Assembly (NCBI RefSeq): GCF_016625195.1
Contig: NZ_JACVUP010000015.1
Location: 62,001-126,000 of the forward strand
Direction: 5' to 3'
From: Erwinia sp. S63
GTDB taxonomy: Bacteria; Pseudomonadota; Gammaproteobacteria; Enterobacterales; Enterobacteriaceae
DNA length: 64,000 nucleotides
This document shows, one piece after another, positions 18,405 to 26,082 of this stretch; within the stretch, counting starts at the first letter, position 1; each line of letters starts with the position of its first letter. Below the pieces are notes generated by a model. It saw only the letters and a program-made list of their open reading frames with translations. It made no database searches and was not told where the DNA came from. Both the position numbers and the translations under genes were made by a program.

Positions 18405-19469
18405 CTAAGGCTTAGCGGTCTCGGCTAAAAAGGTCTGCAGTTTTTTATTATAAAACTTTGCTTGCATCATGGTGCCATGGCCGCTGGTTTCAGCACTGTC
18501 CGGAATAAGCAGTAATTCCGCTTTCTTTATCTTAGGCAATTCACTCTGCAAAATGCCGGTTTCAACCGGATTACGTTCATCATCTGCTGAATTAATAATC
18601 AGCATAGGTGCGGTAATACGGCTCAATCCAGGCATGGCATTATAATTTGCCGACGAACCCCAGATATAAATGAAGTCGTTGGCATCCGCGGTGACAGGCG
18701 CAGCAAGACGTGCATCCACCAGTTTGTCTGCCAGCGCGCGCGTCGGGGCTTTATGCTGATAAGCCAGGGTGCCGCCGGTGGTGGCAATACTGAACATGAT
18801 ATTGGCGGTTTTAAGCGTAGGAGGTTGCTGTTGATAGTTGCCTTCAGCCCAGGCAGGATCGCCTTTGATCGATTCAATCAGCATGCGGCGAAGCATCCAG
18901 TTGCGTCCGGATAACTCATTCGGCTGCGACGCCATCGGGACCAGTGCATCCATCATGCCGGGATATTTTTCACCCCACAGCCACGTCTGCATGCCGCCCA
19001 TGGAATATCCCATCACCAGGCGTAAATGCGAAATGCCCAAACCTTCTTTAATCAGCCGATATTGTGCTGTCACCATATCGTCGTAATCGTAATGCGGGAA
19101 GGCCATTCTCAAGCCATCAGAAGGTTTGGATGATTTTCCTGAACCAATGCCTTCCGGGATGATAATAAAATACTTGCTGGCATCCAGCGCCTGTCCCGGG
19201 CCAAATAACTCCCCGGCAAATCCCGGTGCCAGTAAGGCACTCAGAGGCTGATTGGTTCCGTGCAGTAATAATACCGCTGGTTTATTCTTATCACCTAAAG
19301 TAATGTAGTGAATGCGCACATCTTTTAATTTTTCACCGCTATTAAAGCTAAATTCTTTTGCGGTCCAGTCAGCTTCTGTCGGCGTGGGTAATGAACTGGC
19401 TGCGTGCGTTAAGGGTGATACAGTTAACAGAATGGCACTGGCCACTCCTGATATCATGCGATTAAACAT
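18405..19469 (-). CDS. Exported alpha/beta hydrolase, MetX-like fold
   Basis: Predicted periplasmic or secreted hydrolase of 354 residues. A signal peptide (cleavage near THA-ASS) is followed by HGTN (oxyanion region, 70-73), nucleophile elbow GYSMGGMQTW (Ser156), an acid in NSADDERNP (296-297) and His331 in SGHG. SMGGMQ is characteristic of homoserine acetyltransferase-like hydrolases, but a biosynthetic MetX would be cytoplasmic, so an esterase on an external substrate is more likely. It lies between chemoreceptor and purine genes with its own terminator. Substrate unknown. Confidence 0.82.
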   Translation of the reverse strand: MFNRMISGVASAILLTVSPLTHAASSLPTPTEADWTAKEFSFNSGEKLKDVRIHYITLGDKNKPAVLLLHGTNQPLSALLAPGFAGELFGPGQALDASKYFIIIPEGIGSGKSSKPSDGLRMAFPHYDYDDMVTAQYRLIKEGLGISHLRLVMGYSMGGMQTWLWGEKYPGMMDALVPMASQPNELSGRNWMLRRMLIESIKGDPAWAEGNYQQQPPTLKTANIMFSIATTGGTLAYQHKAPTRALADKLVDARLAAPVTADANDFIYIWGSSANYNAMPGLSRITAPMLIINSADDERNPVETGILQSELPKIKKAELLLIPDSAETSGHGTMMQAKFYNKKLQTFLAETAKP

Positions 19470-19721
19470 AAACGTCGCTCTTAAGTGATGATATTCCCTG
19501 GAAGGCTGATATTAGTTTTAATAGAGATAAATCCCAATTAATATCAACGCGATTCAAGGAAAAGCAGACAATAATCTTCTTTTTTGAGTTTTAACGAGAC
19601 GATTTTTATGCGGTTTTTCTTAGGCTAATACATCCGTGTGCCATGACGATGTTTAACATTTCTGTATTAATTCTCTTATTTCATCTGTCTCATCGTATTC
19701 CCTCTCATTTGTTTTCACTAT

Positions 19722-19800
19722 CAGCGCTTCTCAGCACATCTAAAATCTTCCTTTAAAACACCAGCGCTTCTCAGCACACCCAACTCCTTCCTCTACCACA
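19722..19800. repeat. Two-copy 40-base tandem repeat
   Basis: CAGCGCTTCTCAGCACA occurs at 19722-19738 and 19762-19778, with looser similarity through the rest of each 40-base unit (ATCTTCCT against CTCCTTCCT, ending AACAC or CACAC). Function unknown; too few copies for a CRISPR array. Confidence 0.6.
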
Positions 19801-19826
19801 CCGGAATCTTGCTGAATTAAAATCAA

Positions 19827-19864
19827 TGCACTGCAAGCGTGCGGCGCTGCACTTAAATGGCGCA
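19827..19864. promoter_or_regulatory. Tandem NtrC-like enhancer sites
   Basis: Two 17-base dyads fit the NtrC form TGCACY-N5-RGTGCA: TGCACT-gcaag-CGTGCG (19827-19843, 10 of 12) and TGCACT-taaat-GGCGCA (19848-19864, 11 of 12). They start 21 bases apart, two helical turns, so dimers could bind side by side. They sit about 215-250 bases before the predicted sigma-54 start. Confidence 0.55.
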
Positions 19865-19930
19865 CAGTTCGTGTTGCCATTATGCCTGTTTCCTCAGACA
19901 TCTCATTCCTGACAGGCTTTTTACACCCAT

Positions 19931-19974
19931 GCAATCGGTTGCTTATTTTGGCAACCGATTGCGCATTCGATTGC
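19931..19974. promoter_or_regulatory. Three LacI-type dyads
   Basis: GCAATCGGTTGC (19931), GCAACCGATTGC (19951) and GCATTCGATTGC (19963) each have the GCAA..CG..TTGC shape of LacI-family operators. The first two are exact reverse complements 20 bases apart and could also form a hairpin. They lie at about -150 to -105 from the predicted start of guaD. The binding protein is unknown. Confidence 0.5.
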
Positions 19975-20050
19975 GGTTCCAAAGGGACATGGAATTGAAT
20001 GAGTCGTGGTTAAGGTTTTGATTTATAGTAATATTTATATTAAATCCTTA

Positions 20051-20067
20051 TTGGCATAGCGTTTGCA
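20051..20067 (+). promoter_or_regulatory. Sigma-54 promoter of guaD-xdhABC
   Basis: TTGGCATAGCGTTTGCA has GG (20053-20054) and GC (20065-20066) ten bases apart, matching TGGCAC-N5-TTGCA with one change. Transcription would begin near 20078, about 39 bases before the guaD ATG. Sigma-54 and NtrC-like elements point to nitrogen control. Confidence 0.72.
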
Positions 20068-20116
20068 ATAAACCTTGAAGGCAACTCATCGCAATTTTAC
20101 TTCTCAAGGAACCGTT

Positions 20117-21445
20117 ATGCCTTACGTCACTGAAACGCTGCTGCGCGCCAGTTTTTTTGATTTCACCGCACTGGCTTCTCAGCCCGATGATATCGCCGCG
20201 CATGCGCGCTACCTCGAAGACGGTTTGCTGACGCTGCGCGAGGGTAAGGTGGTGTCGCTTGAAAGCTGGGAGATTGCAGAAGGGCGTGTTGATGCCGCCA
20301 CGGTGATTGATCTGCGCGGCAAGCTGATCGTGCCGGGCTTTGTGGATACACATATTCACTATCCGCAAACAGAGATGATTGGCGCATTTGGCGAACAGCT
20401 GCTGGAGTGGCTGAACCAATATACTTTTCCGGTTGAGAGTCAGTATCACTGCCCGGATCACGCGGCACAGATGTCGGCCTTCTTCCTGCAGCAACTGTTA
20501 TCCAATGGCACCACCACGGCGCTGGTGTTTGGCACGGTGCACAAACAATCGGTCGATGCGCTATTCCAGGCCGCGCAACAGCTGGATATGCGTCTGATTG
20601 CCGGAAAGGTGATGATGGACCGCAACGCACCGGAGTATCTGACTGAAACGCCGGATGAGAGTTATCAGGACACGCGTGAACTGATTGAACGCTGGCACCA
20701 GCGTGGGCGTTTAAGCTATGCACTGACGCCACGCTTCGCACCCACCTCATCGCCAGAATTGCTGGAAAAAGTCCGTCAACTGCGCGAAGAGTTTCCGGAT
20801 ACCTGGTTACACACGCACCTGAGCGAAAACCAGCAGGAGATCGCCTGGGTCAAATCGCTGTTCCCGGCGCGGGACGGTTACCTCGACGTTTATCATCACC
20901 ATCAGCTCACCGGTAAACGCAGCGTGTTTGCACACTGTCTGCATCTGGAAGAAAACGAGTGGCAATGCCTGCACGACACCGATTCTTCTATCGCATTTTG
21001 TCCGACGTCGAACCTGTTTCTTGGCAGTGGCCTGTTCAACATCAAACGCTGCTGGCAGCAGGGCGTGCGCATGGGCATCGGCACCGATGTCGGCGCAGGC
21101 ACCACCTTTAATATGCTGCAAACCCTGGGTGAAGCGTACAAAGTTGGGCAGTTGCAGCAGTACAAACTCAGCGCCTGCGAAGCGTTTTACCACGCGACAC
21201 TGGGTGGCGCGCATGCACTGGATATCGACGATAAAATTGGCAACTTCAATCCCGGTAAAGAAGCGGATTTCGTGGTGATCGACCCGGCGGTTTCGCCGCT
21301 GCAAAAGCTGCGTAGCGTTAACAGCAAAGATATCTGGGAGCGCTTGTTTGTGATGATGACGCTGGGGGACGATCGCAACATTGCGCAAACCTGGGTCAGC
21401 GGTAAACCGGTGTGGCAGCGCGATCGAGCAGAGGCAACGGTATGA
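20117..21445 (+). CDS. guaD: Guanine deaminase
   Basis: Zinc-dependent amidohydrolase converting guanine to xanthine and ammonia in the cytosol. It is 442 residues, near E. coli GuaD (439). Metal ligands fit DTHIHYPQ (His79, His81), THLSEN, HCLHL and GTDVGAG. Start ATG 20117 follows CAAGGAACCG; an in-frame TTG at 20075 falls before the predicted transcription start. The stop overlaps xdhA by four bases (ATGA), so guanine deamination is coupled to xanthine oxidation in one operon. Promoter appears sigma-54-dependent. Confidence 0.95.
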   Translation: MPYVTETLLRASFFDFTALASQPDDIAAHARYLEDGLLTLREGKVVSLESWEIAEGRVDAATVIDLRGKLIVPGFVDTHIHYPQTEMIGAFGEQLLEWLNQYTFPVESQYHCPDHAAQMSAFFLQQLLSNGTTTALVFGTVHKQSVDALFQAAQQLDMRLIAGKVMMDRNAPEYLTETPDESYQDTRELIERWHQRGRLSYALTPRFAPTSSPELLEKVRQLREEFPDTWLHTHLSENQQEIAWVKSLFPARDGYLDVYHHHQLTGKRSVFAHCLHLEENEWQCLHDTDSSIAFCPTSNLFLGSGLFNIKRCWQQGVRMGIGTDVGAGTTFNMLQTLGEAYKVGQLQQYKLSACEAFYHATLGGAHALDIDDKIGNFNPGKEADFVVIDPAVSPLQKLRSVNSKDIWERLFVMMTLGDDRNIAQTWVSGKPVWQRDRAEATV

Positions 21446-22884
21446 TCCAGTTTCTGCTGAATAATCGGCTGGTCACCGAAACGGCCTTAGATCCGAATCT
21501 GACCGTGCTTAACTACCTGCGCAGCCATCAACAGCGGCGGGGAACCAAAGAGGGCTGCGCGTCAGGTGACTGCGGCGCCTGTACGGTGACGCTGGGAAAA
21601 GTGGTGGCGGGGCGTATGCAGTATCAGGCCATCAACAGTTGCCTGACGCTGGTCAGCAGCTTACAAGGCAAACAGCTGATCACCGTGGAGGATTTGAAAC
21701 AGGGCCGCGAACTGCACAGCGTGCAGCAGGCGATGGTGGATTGCCACGGCTCGCAGTGCGGTTACTGTACGCCGGGCTTTGTCATGTCGCTGTTCACTTT
21801 GCAGAAAAATACACAGGGCTGGAATCCGCAGCAGGCTGAACAAGCGATGGCAGGCAATCTGTGTCGCTGCACGGGCTACCGGCCAATTATGGCCGCCGCA
21901 CAGCAAGCTTGTGAGCAACCCGCAGAAGATAATTTTACGGTGGATGAGTCAGCACTGGTCCAGCGCTTACAGGCATTGAATAACCGGGAAGTACACATTC
22001 TCGAAGCCAACGGCAGTCGCTGTTTCGTTCCCAAAACCCTGGCACAATTGGCGACGCTGTATCAGCAGTATCCTGAAGCGCGACTGCTGGCTGGCGGCAC
22101 CGACCTCACTTTGCAAATTACCCAGCAGTATCAACGTTTACCGCTTTTAATCGCGTTGGAGCAGGTTGAGGCGTTAAGCGTCTGTTCTGAAGATGATCGA
22201 GAGATTCACTTGGGTGCCGCTACGCCGCTTCATTATTGCTATCATTTCCTGGCGGCGAGAATTCCTGCCTTCAGTGCCACACTGGAGCGCTTTGCATCAT
22301 TACAGATCCGAAATCAGGGTACGCTCGGCGGCAACATCGGCAATGCTTCGCCGATCGGTGATTGTGCGCCCATGTTGCTGGCACTCAATGCGCGATTGGT
22401 GTTGCAGCAGGGAGAAAGCCTACGTGAAGTGCCGCTGGATCAGTTCTTTACTGGTTACAGGCAAACCGTGTTGCAGCCAGGGGAATTCATTCACTCAATA
22501 GTGATACCTAAAGTGACGGTGTCACCTGATTTCGTGGCATGGAAAGTGGCAAAACGTCTGGATGATGATATTTCGGCGGTGTTTATCGCCATCAATATTC
22601 AGCTTAAAGATGGCGTGGTGGTGCAGGCACGACTGGCATTTGGCGGCATGGCCGCAACGCCTAAACGGGCAACCGCAGCCGAAGCTGCCCTTAATGGTCA
22701 GCCACTGAATCAAGCTTCCATTGAGCAAGCCTGCGCGGCGCTCAGCCAGGATTTCCAGCCGTTAAGTGATTTCCGCGCCAGCGCCGACTATCGCTTGCAG
22801 GTCGCACGCAATCTGCTGCGTCGTTACTACGCGCAAATCTGTGGTGAACTGACCCTTACCGAGGTGGCGCGCTATGTCTCATAA
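21442..22884 (+). CDS. xdhA: Xanthine dehydrogenase small subunit (FeS/FAD)
   Basis: Electron-transfer subunit of a bacterial xanthine dehydrogenase, 480 residues. The N-terminal plant-type 2Fe-2S cluster is bound by the cysteines of GCASGDCGACTVTLG plus the conserved Cys of INSCLTLV. The second cluster is bound by CGYCTPGFVMS and NLCRCTGYRP. The C-terminal half is the FAD domain (LLAGGTDLTL, and LGGNIGNASPIGDCAPMLLAL). Start ATG 21442 follows GAGGCAACG and overlaps guaD; the end overlaps xdhB by 11 bases. This two-polypeptide XdhA/XdhB layout is the Rhodobacter type, not the three-subunit E. coli arrangement. Confidence 0.95.
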   Translation: MIQFLLNNRLVTETALDPNLTVLNYLRSHQQRRGTKEGCASGDCGACTVTLGKVVAGRMQYQAINSCLTLVSSLQGKQLITVEDLKQGRELHSVQQAMVDCHGSQCGYCTPGFVMSLFTLQKNTQGWNPQQAEQAMAGNLCRCTGYRPIMAAAQQACEQPAEDNFTVDESALVQRLQALNNREVHILEANGSRCFVPKTLAQLATLYQQYPEARLLAGGTDLTLQITQQYQRLPLLIALEQVEALSVCSEDDREIHLGAATPLHYCYHFLAARIPAFSATLERFASLQIRNQGTLGGNIGNASPIGDCAPMLLALNARLVLQQGESLREVPLDQFFTGYRQTVLQPGEFIHSIVIPKVTVSPDFVAWKVAKRLDDDISAVFIAINIQLKDGVVVQARLAFGGMAATPKRATAAEAALNGQPLNQASIEQACAALSQDFQPLSDFRASADYRLQVARNLLRRYYAQICGELTLTEVARYVS

Positions 22885-25240
22885 CCGACCCGAACTCAGT
22901 GAAACGCTGTTAAAAAGCCAGTTTGCCAGCGAAATGAAAACCGGCGTGGGCCGCAGTCAGAAGCATGAAAGCGCCGATAAACACGTCACGGGCGAGGCGA
23001 TCTACATTGATGACCGGCCGGATCTGCCTGGCCTGCTGCATCTTTGCCCGCGTCTCAGTGAACATGCGCATGCACGCATAACACATATCGATGTGCAGCC
23101 TTGCTATACCGTGCCCGGCGTGGTGAGCGTGCTAACCTGGCGCGATGTGCCGGGCCTGAATGATGTCGGCCCGTTAGAACCGGGCGATCCGTTACTGGCA
23201 ATGGATACCGTGGAGTATCTGGGACAGATGGTGATTGCGGTGGCAGCGGAGTCACCCGAAGCCGCGCGCGCCGGTGCTGCCGCCGCCATCATCGAATATC
23301 AGCCGCTGCCAGCGATTCTGGATGTGCGCGAAGCCCTGGATCAGCGTCACTTTGTGCAGCAACCGCACGTGCATCAACGGGGTGATGCCGAAGCGGCGCT
23401 GGCGCGAGCGCCGCATCGTATTCAGGGTGAATTCCATATTGGCGGCCAGGAGCACTTCTATCTGGAAACCCAGACCGCATTAGTGATTCCTGGCGAAGAC
23501 GATAGCCTGCAGGTTTTCTCTTCGACGCAAAATCCGACGGAAGTGCAGAAGCTGGTGGCCGAAGTGATGGATATCACCATGAACAAAGTTACCATTGATA
23601 TGCGCCGGATGGGCGGTGGGTTTGGCGGTAAAGAGACGCAGGCTGCGGGTGTAGCCTGCCTGTGTGCGATTGCCGCGCGACAAACGCGTCGTCCGGCAAA
23701 AATGCGCCTGGCGCGACGCGATGATATGCGTACCACCGGCAAGCGCCATCCGTTCTTTGTCCGTTACGATGTCGGTTTTGATGAGGATGGCCGCTTCTGT
23801 GGCGTCAAAATCGATCTGGCGGGTAACTGCGGTTACTCGCTCGATCTCAGTGGATCGATCGTCGATCGTGCGATGTTCCACGCAGATAATGCTTATTACC
23901 TCGGTGATGCGCTGATCACCGGCTATCGTTGCCGCACGCACACCGCGTCAAACACCGCCTATCGCGGCTTTGGCGGCCCTCAGGGCATGGTGGCGATTGA
24001 GCAGATCATGGATCACATCGCCCGCGAGCGCGGACTGGACCCGCTCGAACTGCGCAAGCGCAACTATTACGGCAAGCAGGATCGTAACATCACCCATTAC
24101 CATCAGCAGGTGGAGGATAATTTGCTGGTGGATATGACGGAGCAGCTGGAAGCCAGCAGCGATTACGCCACGCGTCGCGCGGACATCACAGCGTTTAACG
24201 CCAGTCATCGTTATATGAAACGCGGTCTGGCCTTAACGCCAGTGAAATTTGGCATCTCCTTTACCTCCAGCTTCCTCAATCAGGCCGGTGCATTAATTTT
24301 GATTTACACTGATGGCACGGTGCAGCTCAATCACGGTGGCACCGAAATGGGTCAGGGACTGAATACCAAGATGGCGCAGATTGTGGCGGAAGTGCTGCAA
24401 ATCGATATCAGCCAGATTCAGGTCACGGCAACTGATACAGGCAAAGTGCCGAACACCTCACCCACGGCGGCTTCCAGCGGGGCCGATCTCAACGGCAAAG
24501 CGGCGCAGAATGCCGCGCAGATATTGCGCGATCGCATGACGGAAATGCTGTGTCAGCAGCACCACTGCACGGTTGATGCCGTCTCCTTCAGCAATGGGAT
24601 TGTGCGCGTTGGCGAGCTGCACTTTACCTTTGCGCAGGTGGCGCAGCAGGCCTGGTTAAATCAGGTGCCGTTATCCGCCACCGGATTTTACAAAGTGCCC
24701 GGCATCCATTACGACCGCAGCGCCGGACGCGGCAAACCCTTCTATTACTTCGCTTATGGCGCGGCGTGCTGCGAAGTGCTGGTGGATACCTTAACCGGCG
24801 AATACCGTTTGCTGCGCGCGGATATCCTGCATGACGTCGGCGCTTCGCTCAATCCGGCGCTGGATATTGGGCAAGTGGAGGGCGGTTTCGTGCAGGGCAT
24901 GGGCTGGTTAACCTGCGAAGAGCTGGTGTGGAACGATCAGGGCAAGCTGCTGACAGACGGCCCGGCGAGTTACAAAATTCCCGCCATCAGCGATATCCCC
25001 CATGATTTGCGCGTCACGCTGGTAGAGAACCGTAAAAATCCACAGGACACGGTATTCCATTCGAAAGCTGTGGGTGAGCCGCCGTTTATGCTGGGCATTG
25101 CGGTGTGGTGTGCATTACAGGATGCGGTTGCCAGCGTGGATAACTATCGCCGCCATCCGCAACTGGATGCACCTGCCACGCCGGAGCGCGTTTTCTGGGG
25201 CGTGCAGCGCCTCTCAGGAGCGGATGATGATTTATTATGA
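22874..25240 (+). CDS. xdhB: Xanthine dehydrogenase large subunit (molybdenum)
   Basis: Catalytic molybdopterin subunit (788 residues) that hydroxylates xanthine to urate. Landmarks of the family are GGQEHFYLETQ (Mo-proximal Gln), MRRMGGGFGGKE, AYRGFGGPQG (substrate Arg), HGGTEMGQGLNTK and catalytic Glu735 in VGEPPFMLG. It overlaps xdhA at its start and xdhC at its end, so the three are translated together in order small subunit, large subunit, maturase. Start ATG 22874 lies inside the xdhA frame. Confidence 0.95.
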   Translation: MSHNRPELSETLLKSQFASEMKTGVGRSQKHESADKHVTGEAIYIDDRPDLPGLLHLCPRLSEHAHARITHIDVQPCYTVPGVVSVLTWRDVPGLNDVGPLEPGDPLLAMDTVEYLGQMVIAVAAESPEAARAGAAAAIIEYQPLPAILDVREALDQRHFVQQPHVHQRGDAEAALARAPHRIQGEFHIGGQEHFYLETQTALVIPGEDDSLQVFSSTQNPTEVQKLVAEVMDITMNKVTIDMRRMGGGFGGKETQAAGVACLCAIAARQTRRPAKMRLARRDDMRTTGKRHPFFVRYDVGFDEDGRFCGVKIDLAGNCGYSLDLSGSIVDRAMFHADNAYYLGDALITGYRCRTHTASNTAYRGFGGPQGMVAIEQIMDHIARERGLDPLELRKRNYYGKQDRNITHYHQQVEDNLLVDMTEQLEASSDYATRRADITAFNASHRYMKRGLALTPVKFGISFTSSFLNQAGALILIYTDGTVQLNHGGTEMGQGLNTKMAQIVAEVLQIDISQIQVTATDTGKVPNTSPTAASSGADLNGKAAQNAAQILRDRMTEMLCQQHHCTVDAVSFSNGIVRVGELHFTFAQVAQQAWLNQVPLSATGFYKVPGIHYDRSAGRGKPFYYFAYGAACCEVLVDTLTGEYRLLRADILHDVGASLNPALDIGQVEGGFVQGMGWLTCEELVWNDQGKLLTDGPASYKIPAISDIPHDLRVTLVENRKNPQDTVFHSKAVGEPPFMLGIAVWCALQDAVASVDNYRRHPQLDAPATPERVFWGVQRLSGADDDLL

Positions 25241-26009
25241 CTGGATCGCTGTGTTGCACAGTTTGCGTGAGAAACGTGAGAGCTGCGTTTTAGTCACCGT
25301 GCTGAGCCAGCGCGGATCGGTCCCGCGCGATCGCGGCAGTAAAATGGTGGTCAGCGCCAGCGACACCTATCTCACCATCGGCGGCGGTCATCTGGAATAT
25401 CAGTGCATTGCGCTGGCGCGCGAGATGCTGGAGCAGCGTTGCCAGCAGCCGCGCAGCGAAGAGTTTGCCCTGGCCGCGCGCCTCGGCCAGTGCTGCGGCG
25501 GGCATGCCACGCTGCTGTTTGAACCACTGATGCAGCAGCAACCTGAAATCCAGCTTTACGGCGCAGGCCACGTCGGTCAGGCGCTGGTAAACCTGCTGGC
25601 AACGTTACCCTGTCACATTACCTGGATTGATAGCCGCGCCGCCCAGTTTCGCCATGTGCCGCCGGGCGTCAGCGTGCGCCAGGTGGAAGACCCGACCGAT
25701 TGCGTCAAAGAGGCCGCACCGGACAGCTATTTCATTGTGATGACCCACGACCATCCGCTCGATTTGGCGCTAAGCGAAGCCATTTTGCGGCGCGGCGATT
25801 TTCGCTATGCCGGTGTGATTGGCTCGGCCACCAAAGCCCAGCGCTTTCGCTATCGGCTGGAAGGCAAAGGGATTGCTGCGGATGCAGTGGCGCGGCTGCG
25901 CTGTCCGCTCGGCCTGCCCGATGTGAAAGGCAAACTGCCAGCGGAAATCGCCGTGGCGGTAGCGGGTGAAATCATCAGTGTGTATCAGCGCCAGCAGATT
26001 GGTTGTTGA
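25227..26009 (+). CDS. xdhC: XdhC, molybdenum cofactor insertion/sulfuration factor
   Basis: Chaperone that binds molybdopterin cofactor, promotes its sulfuration and delivers it to XdhB; not a subunit of the final enzyme. The XdhC domains are visible: N-terminal SVPRDRGSKMVVS and GGGHLEYQCI, then a Rossmann-like part (LYGAGHVGQALV, MTHDHPLDLAL, YAGVIGSATKAQRFR). Cysteines in GQCCGGH are family-typical. ATG 25227 is favoured over the ATG one codon earlier since AGGAG is then six bases away. Last gene of the operon; length 260 is usual. Confidence 0.93.
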   Translation: MIYYDWIAVLHSLREKRESCVLVTVLSQRGSVPRDRGSKMVVSASDTYLTIGGGHLEYQCIALAREMLEQRCQQPRSEEFALAARLGQCCGGHATLLFEPLMQQQPEIQLYGAGHVGQALVNLLATLPCHITWIDSRAAQFRHVPPGVSVRQVEDPTDCVKEAAPDSYFIVMTHDHPLDLALSEAILRRGDFRYAGVIGSATKAQRFRYRLEGKGIAADAVARLRCPLGLPDVKGKLPAEIAVAVAGEIISVYQRQQIGC

Positions 26010-26041
26010 GCGGCGTTGAAACTGCCAGGATAGAAACATCC

Positions 26042-26060
26042 CGCCGCACCGGTTGCGGCG
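26042..26060 (+). terminator. Hairpin after xdhC
   Basis: CGCCGCA-ccggt-TGCGGCG is a perfect 7-bp stem 32 bases after xdhC, followed by a short TTGCTGATT. It may partly end the purine operon before dcp. Confidence 0.5.
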
Positions 26061-26082
26061 TTGCTGATTATCAGGAGCGATA

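Larger units (their letters stand above)
19470..20116. promoter_or_regulatory. Long control region upstream of guaD
   Basis: This 647-base gap has no supported gene. It holds, left to right, the hydrolase promoter area, a two-copy 40-base tandem repeat, two NtrC-like sites, three LacI-like dyads and a sigma-54 promoter. The last four are listed separately. Confidence 0.6.

Noticed and set aside
19722..19800. CRISPR-like repeats
   Set aside because: Only two imperfect tandem copies, no spacers and no cas genes.
20075..20116. Upstream TTG start for guaD
   Set aside because: It lies before the predicted sigma-54 transcript start and has no ribosome site; ATG 20117 has AAGGAA.
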